Below, one piece after another: positions 1 through 5,233 of a stretch of 5,910 nucleotides of DNA. The notes below the pieces were generated by a model. That model ran no database searches. It worked only from the letters and a program-made list of their open reading frames with translations, and was not told where the DNA came from. This DNA comes from Desulfobacteraceae bacterium (GTDB lineage Bacteria > Desulfobacterota > DSM-4660 > Desulfatiglandales > Desulfatiglandaceae): contig CP070700.1 of NCBI GenBank assembly GCA_020349865.1, forward strand, positions 2,277,053-2,282,962, written 5' to 3'. The stretch's first letter is position 1, and each line of letters starts with the position of its first letter. The position numbers were made by a program, and so were the translations under genes.

Positions 1-779
1 GCGATGCGCTACTGGTTATTTTTGGTGCACCTCAAGAAATGCCGGACCGAGCCCAACGTGCCATCGCCTGCGCGATAGAGATGCAGAACGCGATGGCAAA
101 GGTAAACAAGAAGAACCGTGTACAGGGCCTGCCTGAGTTGGAGATGGGAATTGGCCTTAACGAAACCGAAGTGATCGTTGGCAACATTGGTTCAAGTAAA
201 AGAAGCAAGTATGCTGTAGTCGGGAGCGGCGTAAACATGACGAGTCGGATCGAGTCGTACACAGTTGGGGGACAGATTCTCATTTCCGAATCAGTTAGGC
301 AAAAAGCCGGTGAGGTTCTCAGAATTGACGACAAAAAAGAGGTGATGCCCAAAGGGGCTGAAGCGCCTCTAACGATTTATGAGGTAGGTGGCATTGCGGG
401 CCCATACAATCTCGTTATAGAGAGGGATGAGCCAGCTAAGGTAACCCTAGTGAGTCAGATCCCGGTAGAATACAAGGTGCTAGGCGGAAAGCATGTGGGT
501 AAGAAAGGTATGAAGGGCCGCATTGTCATGCTTTCAAAGAAGGGCTGTGAGGTTGCCTTGACAGAACCTCTCGCCTTATTAGCTAATATGAAGATGAACC
601 TGGGAGATGTAGATGAGGAGTTGGCGGCCAAGGACTTCTATGGAAAAGTAATTGAGCACTCCAGAAAACAGGCAAATACCTACTTGGTTCGCTTTACAGC
701 GGTCCCACCTGAGATTAGCGCTTATTTCCAGGCACTTCGGCAATATGCTGCCAAAGGAATGTCCGCAGAAAAGATCTGA
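1..779 (+). CDS. Class III adenylate/guanylate cyclase with C-terminal PilZ-like domain (5' truncated by window)
   Basis: The frame is open from base 3 and ends with TGA at 777-779, so 258 residues are visible and the N-terminus is missing. Visible residues 1-128 are the C-terminal two thirds of a class III nucleotide cyclase. Residue 1 is the Asp of the GD metal-binding motif (DALLVIFGAP; bases 1-2 fit a Gly codon before it). The VVGSGVNMTSRIES segment (72-85) keeps the Asn78 and Arg82 thought to stabilise the transition state. The Asp usual in this VxGDxVN motif is Ser75 here. Residues about 150-245 resemble PilZ: a GRIVMLSKKGCEV strand pair, a PLALLANMKMNL strand, GKVIEH and LVRFTAVPPEISAYF. 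The canonical RxxxR and D/NxSxxG c-di-GMP motifs are incomplete: there is no RxxxR, and only Ser and Gly of the second remain. The likely role is a cytoplasmic cAMP or cGMP signalling protein; upstream sensor domains may lie outside the window. The cyclase call is firm, and PilZ is a fold-level reading. Confidence 0.9.
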   Translation, partial: DALLVIFGAPQEMPDRAQRAIACAIEMQNAMAKVNKKNRVQGLPELEMGIGLNETEVIVGNIGSSKRSKYAVVGSGVNMTSRIESYTVGGQILISESVRQKAGEVLRIDDKKEVMPKGAEAPLTIYEVGGIAGPYNLVIERDEPAKVTLVSQIPVEYKVLGGKHVGKKGMKGRIVMLSKKGCEVALTEPLALLANMKMNLGDVDEELAAKDFYGKVIEHSRKQANTYLVRFTAVPPEISAYFQALRQYAAKGMSAEKI

Positions 780-831
780 TCGCCGTTTATTTGCAATGGT
801 AAGTCGCTGCCCTTGCTACGGCCAGTCTTTG

Positions 832-892
832 CCACATATTGTGGTCTCCAAAAACAGGCCAATAGTTTTGACTACTTCTATGCCTGTGGAGA
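832..892. terminator. Two adjacent hairpins after the cyclase-PilZ gene, possible transcript end
   Basis: Hairpin one is CCACA-TAT-TGTGG (832-844), a perfect 5 bp stem. It abuts a second, interrupted stem: TCTCC (845-849), an AAAA bulge, then ACAGGC (854-859), which pair with GCCTGT (882-887) and GGAGA (888-892) across a 22 nt loop. The position, 50-110 bp after the stop of the + strand gene, suits transcript termination or 3'-end protection. The sequence that follows is A-rich rather than a T tract, so this is not a classic intrinsic terminator. Confidence 0.25.
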
Positions 893-926
893 AATAAAAA
901 TACAAAATTTTCAAACATTTAGTTTG
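891..926 (-). terminator. Weak hairpin plus T-rich tract on minus strand
   Basis: Read on the minus strand, CAAAC-TAAAT-GTTTG (926-912) forms a 5 bp stem followed by AAAATTTTGTATTTTTATTT. The order of hairpin then T-rich run is right for an intrinsic terminator of the large minus-strand cyclase gene. The stem is short and AT-rich, and it sits about 250 bp past the stop codon, so support is weak. Confidence 0.2.
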
Positions 927-1174
927 TAAACTTTACTGAGATCGGATTAACCAGGGCTACAAGATCTGGCAAGTATTGTATATAGCGGCGTTGGATTGGA
1001 CAGATGTGGGCAACCACTATATATTGGGTAGCGCAAAAGTTCAGATTCGTCTCGGCAATGTCATCCCGGTTGCATGTATGTTATGGTTACCTCAACTTTA
1101 TGATAACACTCGGCAAGTAACCTGCAATTTTTGGGATCAGAAAGTGACCACAAGATATAGTAATTCCTTTCAAC

Positions 1175-4100
1175 TCACTTCAGCCCCAGCTTCTGCAAAG
1201 TTTCTATGCTCCTTTCCACCCTGGCTCGATTTTTCGAAGCTGACATCATTCTCAATCGCGCGGCACGGAATTTAGGATTTATTCTTCGAACCTCTGCGGC
1301 TTCAGCACGGGCTTCTTTCTCCTTACCAGAATCGGCATAATTGAGAGTCAAGAAAAGGTGTGCAAGAAAATCATTTGGATCCCGTTGCAACACGCTGTTG
1401 AACACTGAAATGGCTTCTTCATACTGTTCGGTAGCCGTATATGCCAACGCTAAATGGTACAAATAGTTCTTCGGGGGTATGGGATTGAGGCGTATTCCTT
1501 TTTTTATCAATGGAACAGCTTCCACAGATCTATCGGCTTGGTGTAAAACGAAACCCAAATAGTCATATGCGTCCGCCGAATTGGGGTTTATTGCGACTGC
1601 TCGCTCCGCCTGTGAGACGGCCTTATCATACTCCCTTATAAAAGCGTACAGTCGCGCTAGCAGACAGTGAGCAGGGACGAAGGACTCATCGAGGCTGATG
1701 GCCTTATGAGCAAGCTTAATGGCAGTCATGATAGATTCCTTTGGGTTCTTACTGTCTCCAAGAATAACATCCAACATATGAGATCCACCTAACCACCTAT
1801 AGGGTGGAGCATAGTTTGGATCCAAGGCTGTCGCTTCCTTAAGCAAAGGCCTAGCTAAATCAATGCCCTCTCTACTGAAGCGGTACAAGTATTCCCGACC
1901 CTGCAAGCACTTCAAGAAGGCTTCGATGTTGTCCGTTCCCTTTGCATAAAGCTGGGCCTGCTCTCCGTCCGTCAATTTGACTTGAAGAGCGGCCATGATT
2001 TTCATTGTGATTTCATCTTGCAAAGCGAAAATGTCCTGCAATTGGCGATCATAACGTTCCGACCAGAGGTGATGACCGATAGTGGCATCAATTAGCTGGG
2101 CAGTAATTCGTATTTGATCCTCAGATTTGCGGATACTGCCTTCCAGCACGTATTTCACTCCAAGCTCCCTACCCACTTGCTGGACTTTTACAGGCTTTCC
2201 TTTAAAGGAAAATGAAGACTCCCTTGCGATTACAAATAGACGTTGGCTTTTGGAAAGGGCCGTGATAATCTCTTCTGAAATCCCATCACTGAAATACTCT
2301 TGCTCAGGATCGCCACTCATATTTACAAAGGGCAGCACCGCAATGGAGGGCTTGTCGGGTAGTGGTAATGGCGGTGTTTCGGGAAGACCTGCCTTGCGAA
2401 GGGCATTAATTAAGAGCTCTTTGTCAGATGGTTGTTTATAAAGGAGTGTCTTAGAAACCTGCTTGAGAGAAAAAGTGGGACTTTTTTTAAGAAGTTTCTC
2501 AACCTCGCCACGAGCCTCCTCCTCACGGCCTAATAGGATATAGCACGATGCCAAGCCAGTATAGGGATAGAGGTAATCTGGATTACGATGGAGCGCTTTC
2601 TTAAACTCCGCGATCGCTTCCTTACATCGCCCAGCATTGCGATAGGATATGCCCAAATATTGCAGGTACCAGGCGGGAGGAAAGGGATTTAGCCGGATGG
2701 CCCTCTTTAATGACTCAATAGCTTCCTCATGCCTCCCTGTGCACGTTAAGGTATAGCCTAGCCTTGCATACGCATCAGCTGAATTGGGATCAAGGGCAAT
2801 TGCCTTTTCACCCTTGGCAATAGCCTTTTCATATTCCCTTTTGACAAGGTAGATTTGGCCAATGAGGGAGTGGGCAAGGGAATATGTGTTATCCTTAGCG
2901 AGGACCTTTTGCCCCAATTTAAATGCCTGCACCATCGATTGGCGAGGTGATTCACTCCATCTAAACCACGCATCATGCAAGTGACTCATAGCTAGAAGTG
3001 TATAAGCTCCTATATACTCTTGATCCAAAGCAATGGCTTCTTCAAACAATTTCCGTGCCTGGGCATTATCCTGTTTAGTGGCTCGACGCACATAGTGAAC
3101 TCCTTGCATGAGTTTTTCTAGGGCCTGTATATTTTCAGTGGATACTTTTCGCCATACTTGTACCTGTTCCCCCATGGTAAGCTTCACTGCCATGGCCGCC
3201 ATTATTTTGAGCATGATCTCATCCTGTAGAGCAAATATATCACTAAGATTTCGATCATAACTTTCTGCCCATAAATGATGACCTTTTGTGGCATCTATGA
3301 GCTGAGCTGTTATTCTTATTCGGTTTTCAGACTTCTGAACGCTGCCCTCTAGAACGTACTTCACACCCAGTTCTTCTGAAATCTGGCTAACCTTCACTGG
3401 CTTGCCCTTGTATGCAAATGTCGAGTTTCTAGCAATTACGAAAAGTGAAGGTATTTTGGAAAGGCCAGTTATGATTTGCTCTGTAAGGCCATCACTGAAA
3501 TACTCCTGCTTTGGGTCTTCGCTCATGTTGACAAATGGCAGCACAGCAATGGAGGGCTTTTCAGGGAGTGGGTAGGACATCCTCTCCTCCGATGCAGGCT
3601 CAATTGGCGGAGGACGGAAATAGAAATTCCAGATGACCAGGGCTCCAACTACAATAACGAAAGCCATTGCTGCAGCTGCCCAGCGCCATTGTTTTCCTTT
3701 TGGCCTTTCTTCACCGATCACCTTGCCAACATATTCGGGTTCCATCAGAACCTTATAGACCCTTACAGGCTCAACAATATTTTTGACTGAATGCTCCCCC
3801 AGATACTCATAGCCAACATCAAGCTTGTTCTTCACATTGTCAAAAGCCATCCTGGAGATACAGATTCCTCCACCATCTGCTAGCCCCTCCAACCTGGCCG
3901 CAATATTGACACCATCCCCATAGATAGTCTCTTCTTCCTCGATCACATCCCCGAGATTAATCCCGATCCGGAATTCCATCTTGCGGTTTTCTGGGAGCTC
4001 ATCATTTTTCACCTTGAGATCCTTTTGGATTTCTACCCCACATCGAACAGCATCCACGACACTTGCAAACTCAGCTAGCACATTGTCTCCCTTGGCATCC

Positions 4101-4264
4101 ACCACTCGACCGTCATGTCCTTTGATAAGATTTGTCATCACCTCACGGTAGGCCGTGATCGTGCGAACGGTGGCTTCCTCGTCATCCTGCATGAGGTGAC
4201 TATAACCCTTCACATCCGCACTGAGGATAGCGGTCAGTTTGCGCTTTGCTTTTTTCTGTTCCAT
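1175..4264 (-). CDS. Membrane-anchored class III adenylate/guanylate cyclase with two TolB-like/TPR modules
   Basis: This gene encodes 1029 residues. I chose ATG at 4264 because GGGGT lies 6 nt upstream (4271-4275) and the cyclase domain begins within ten residues. A TTG at 4288 would add 8 residues but has no ribosome binding site. Residues ~9-172 are a complete cyclase domain: metal ligands Asp17 (SADVKGYS) and Asp60 (AKGDNVLAEF), Asp117 in IYGDGVNIAARLE, and the catalytic pair Asn120/Arg124. A hydrophobic helix at ~195-216 follows a basic stretch, so the cyclase is predicted to be cytoplasmic and the rest periplasmic. Residues ~234-365 are a TolB-like domain (KPSIAVLPFVNMS, EYFSDGLTEQII, LGVKYVLEGSV, ITAQLIDA, HHLWAESYDR, IFALQDEI). 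TPRs follow to ~600. A second TolB-like domain (~636-767) and TPR set (to ~1000) repeat this arrangement. In this family, a single module giving roughly 550-650 residues is what I know as usual. The product is probably cAMP. The TolB/TPR part is likely a sensing or protein-binding region, but its ligand is unknown. Confidence 0.95.
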   Translation of the reverse strand: MEQKKAKRKLTAILSADVKGYSHLMQDDEEATVRTITAYREVMTNLIKGHDGRVVDAKGDNVLAEFASVVDAVRCGVEIQKDLKVKNDELPENRKMEFRIGINLGDVIEEEETIYGDGVNIAARLEGLADGGGICISRMAFDNVKNKLDVGYEYLGEHSVKNIVEPVRVYKVLMEPEYVGKVIGEERPKGKQWRWAAAAMAFVIVVGALVIWNFYFRPPPIEPASEERMSYPLPEKPSIAVLPFVNMSEDPKQEYFSDGLTEQIITGLSKIPSLFVIARNSTFAYKGKPVKVSQISEELGVKYVLEGSVQKSENRIRITAQLIDATKGHHLWAESYDRNLSDIFALQDEIMLKIMAAMAVKLTMGEQVQVWRKVSTENIQALEKLMQGVHYVRRATKQDNAQARKLFEEAIALDQEYIGAYTLLAMSHLHDAWFRWSESPRQSMVQAFKLGQKVLAKDNTYSLAHSLIGQIYLVKREYEKAIAKGEKAIALDPNSADAYARLGYTLTCTGRHEEAIESLKRAIRLNPFPPAWYLQYLGISYRNAGRCKEAIAEFKKALHRNPDYLYPYTGLASCYILLGREEEARGEVEKLLKKSPTFSLKQVSKTLLYKQPSDKELLINALRKAGLPETPPLPLPDKPSIAVLPFVNMSGDPEQEYFSDGISEEIITALSKSQRLFVIARESSFSFKGKPVKVQQVGRELGVKYVLEGSIRKSEDQIRITAQLIDATIGHHLWSERYDRQLQDIFALQDEITMKIMAALQVKLTDGEQAQLYAKGTDNIEAFLKCLQGREYLYRFSREGIDLARPLLKEATALDPNYAPPYRWLGGSHMLDVILGDSKNPKESIMTAIKLAHKAISLDESFVPAHCLLARLYAFIREYDKAVSQAERAVAINPNSADAYDYLGFVLHQADRSVEAVPLIKKGIRLNPIPPKNYLYHLALAYTATEQYEEAISVFNSVLQRDPNDFLAHLFLTLNYADSGKEKEARAEAAEVRRINPKFRAARLRMMSASKNRARVERSIETLQKLGLK
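1181..2368 (-). repeat. Intragenic tandem module, copy B (TolB-like + TPR)
   Basis: Copy B encodes residues ~633-1028, from PLPDKPSIAVLPF to the terminal LQKLGL. It has the same element order and almost the same length as copy A, about 396 residues. Shared landmarks include FVNMS, EYFSDG, FKGKPVKV or YKGKPVKV, LGVKYVLEGS, IRITAQLIDAT, PNSADAY and IRLNP. TPR motifs lie at about 864-895, 897-928, 932-963 and 965-997. No transmembrane helix precedes this copy, so both modules should sit on the same side of the membrane. Confidence 0.9.
2384..3574 (-). repeat. Intragenic tandem module, copy A (TolB-like + TPR)
   Basis: Copy A encodes residues ~231-627 of the cyclase, from PLPEKPSIAVLPF to the family-type ending ALRKAGL. 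It aligns with copy B at a nearly constant offset of 401-402 residues (about 1206 bp). DNA similarity is still visible: 21 of 22 bases match between the segments starting at 3539 and 2333. The TolB-like part is about three quarters identical to copy B by eye count, and the TPR part much less. TPR motifs lie at about 463-494, 496-527, 531-562 and 564-596. Confidence 0.9.
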
Positions 4265-4375
4265 GGGATTACCCCGTATTTGATTCAAAAACGGAAAAAG
4301 ATGAGTGTGGATTTACTTAGGGATAATGACTATATGCGGGGAAGCCTCCAGAGAGATAGAGAATGCCCTCCGGGG

Positions 4376-4428
4376 CTATGGCTTTGGCAACTTCTGGTGG
4401 AATCCTTCCATTACTTACTCCAGAAGCT
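4376..4428 (-). promoter_or_regulatory. Structured leader element with possible 11-codon leader peptide
   Basis: The minus-strand leader of the cyclase can fold as a two-part stem-loop over 4428-4389. AGCTTCTGG pairs with CCAGAAGTT (one G-T pair). Inside it, TGGAA pairs with TTCCA around a GGA loop, and AGTAAGTAA is bulged on the 5' side. GGAG (4421-4418) sits 6 nt before an ATG at 4411 that opens MEGFHQKLPKP, with TAG ending at 4376. Half of this ribosome binding site is inside the outer stem and the ATG is in the inner stem, so folding could hide both. It may be a leader peptide or translational switch, or the match may be fortuitous. Confidence 0.25.
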
Positions 4429-4485
4429 AGAGGCTATGTTATTGATATGTTTTAAGTTTGGTGAATTGAATAGATTGCAATTGGT

Positions 4486-4513
4486 ATTTTATCCAACACC
4501 CGGCAAATGTCAA
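4486..4513 (-). promoter_or_regulatory. Candidate sigma-70 promoter for the large cyclase gene
   Basis: On the minus strand, TTGACA (4513-4508, exact -35 consensus) is followed by a 16 nt spacer and TAAAAT (4491-4486, 5 of 6 bases of the -10 consensus). Transcription would start near 4479, giving a leader of about 215 nt before the ATG at 4264. This is the best promoter match I saw upstream of this gene. It is a motif reading only. Confidence 0.55.
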
Positions 4514-4606
4514 GTTTAGGGCATTTTTTCGACGTCTGAGCAACCAGATGTGAATAATTGAGGTCGGAAGGGGGAACCACAATATGTAGTGCCGGTAGGA
4601 GGCAAG

Positions 4607-4663
4607 ATGGTCAAGCGGGAACTTTTTCTTTCTGCTATAAACCTATCGACCTCGCTACCCTAA
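4607..4663 (+). CDS. Possible 18-residue small ORF with perfect Shine-Dalgarno
   Basis: AGGAGG at 4597-4602 stands 4 nt before ATG at 4607. The frame reads MVKRELFLSAINLSTSLP and stops at TAA 4661-4663. The consensus ribosome binding site is the only real support. The peptide has a basic start and a short hydrophobic stretch, too short for a clear membrane helix, and matches nothing I know. The segment lies in an otherwise gene-free region, so chance is a serious alternative. Confidence 0.2.
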   Translation: MVKRELFLSAINLSTSLP

Positions 4664-4723
4664 GAATGTGATGTATCGTATTAGAAACCTTCACTTTTAA
4701 AAGCTGTGTTTTTAGGTTTATGC

Positions 4724-4737
4724 CCCCAATATTGGGG
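4724..4737. promoter_or_regulatory. Perfect 14 bp palindrome, candidate operator
   Basis: CCCCAATATTGGGG is perfectly self-complementary with no spacer, the form expected of a dimeric regulator site. It lies about 210 bp upstream of the cyclase promoter and 270 bp upstream of the candidate hydrolase promoter, which is far for direct repression. No regulator gene is in the window, and I do not recognise the site. Confidence 0.25.
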
Positions 4738-4746
4738 TGGGTATAT

Positions 4747-4796
4747 CTGCTATCGTTCGGGAGATATCAAGGTCCTTGAAAACCTGAGATAGGCAG
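4747..4796 (+). other. Imperfect nested inverted repeat
   Basis: CTGCTATC (4747-4754) can pair with GATAGGCAG (4788-4796) if one G is bulged. Within the enclosed segment TCAAGGTCCTTGA (4767-4779) is a 6+1+6 palindrome. Together they could form a hairpin in RNA, or represent operator half-sites in DNA. I found no match to a known riboswitch consensus. Confidence 0.2.
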
Positions 4797-4992
4797 AACA
4801 TACATGCAATTATGATTTGATTTCAGATAGTTGGTCCAATGGCAAGATATAGCAGGTTTTGAAATGCATCCAATTTTCGTCAGTTCCGTTATGTATCACA
4901 GATTTCCTTCGACCTGAGGTAGTCTCAATATATCGGTGGTTGGCTGATATTTGGCTTTCTTGTATCGCCACCTGACGGATTCCTCGATTTCA

Positions 4993-5022
4993 TTGACTAA
5001 ATCCCATAGATTTGAGTATAAA
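4993..5022 (+). promoter_or_regulatory. Candidate sigma-70 promoter for the hydrolase gene
   Basis: TTGACT (4993-4998), an 18 nt spacer and TATAAA (5017-5022) each match the consensus at 5 of 6 positions. Transcription would begin near 5029, about 205 nt before the hydrolase start. The surrounding sequence is AT-rich, so chance matches are more likely here than for the cyclase promoter. Confidence 0.4.
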
Positions 5023-5158
5023 TGTATCTAATCAATTTTTGATTCTCCCATTCCAACTGACCCGAAGCGGTTCTCCATTTCCAGAATTGAATCTGATTTC
5101 TCATCTGATTTTTTGCGTTCGTTAGAACAACCCACATCTTTGAGTCCCTCTGTTTGAA

Positions 5159-5172
5159 ACCCTTTGCAGGGT
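5159..5172. other. Small perfect hairpin upstream of the hydrolase
   Basis: ACCCT-TTGC-AGGGT is a perfect 5 bp stem with a 4 nt loop, 61 bp before the hydrolase ATG and inside its presumed leader. No T tract follows on either strand, so it is not an intrinsic terminator. It might be a leader structure or may have no function. Confidence 0.2.
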
Positions 5173-5233
5173 GGTTGACCAATAATTTAGATTATCGAGG
5201 AAACTACTAATCGCAAGGGCAGTGGAAGCAAAA

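Larger units (their letters stand above)
780..1174. other. Convergent intergenic spacer
   Basis: This 395 bp lies between two convergent stop codons. It holds several small inverted repeats at 832-926, listed separately, and a weak 6 bp inverted repeat GGTTAC (1085-1090) / GTAACC (1117-1122). An open frame beginning with TTG at 976 runs into the end of the cyclase gene antisense. It has no ribosome binding site and no recognisable motif, so I do not call it. I see no RNA gene or mobile element. Confidence 0.6.
4514..5233. other. Long divergent intergenic region, no convincing full-length gene
   Basis: These 720 bp between the cyclase promoter and the hydrolase start are richer in A+T than the genes and have frequent stops in all frames. 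They contain short palindromes (4724-4737, 4767-4779, 4831-4839), a possible imperfect hairpin (4747-4796), one very short frame behind a perfect AGGAGG (4607-4663), a candidate + strand promoter (4993-5022) and a small hairpin (5159-5172). A minus-strand Trp-rich frame of 46 codons ends at 4997 and is left uncalled. No tRNA, known riboswitch, insertion-sequence end or long repeat is recognisable. Confidence 0.6.

Noticed and set aside
976..1275. Plus-strand 99-codon frame in the convergent spacer
   Set aside because: It starts with TTG without a ribosome binding site, and its last third is antisense to the end of the large cyclase. No motif is recognisable.
2127..2441. Plus-strand frames inside the large gene (also at 3476-3790 and a minus frame at 2758-2976)
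   Set aside because: These overlap strongly conserved TolB-like, TPR or transmembrane coding sequence of the cyclase in another frame and show no independent motifs.
4320..4433. Minus-strand open stretch of 38 codons in the cyclase leader with a protein-like look (contains SNGRIPPEVAKAIAPEG)
   Set aside because: Stops lie at both ends and there is no usual start codon. It could be a remnant of a lost gene, but nothing similar flanks it, so a pseudogene call is not supported.
4115..4519. Plus-strand 134-codon frame crossing the cyclase start
   Set aside because: Its first part is antisense to the conserved cyclase domain. The rest covers the minus-strand promoter and leader, and no ribosome binding site or domain is seen.
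4560..4653. Distant inverted repeat GAGGTCG / CGACCTC as possible mobile-element ends
   Set aside because: Only 7 bp, with no transposase, no target-site duplication and nothing element-like between the arms.
4743..4800. Possible riboswitch
   Set aside because: The fold is imperfect. The sequence lacks the conserved core motifs of the c-di-GMP and other riboswitch classes I can recall, so it is listed only as an inverted repeat.
4997..5137. Minus-strand 46-codon Trp-rich frame (MWVVLTNAKNQ start) with AGAGG about 10 nt upstream
   Set aside because: The ribosome binding site is distant, it is antisense to the presumed hydrolase leader, and no family is recognised. I judged it more likely a chance frame.
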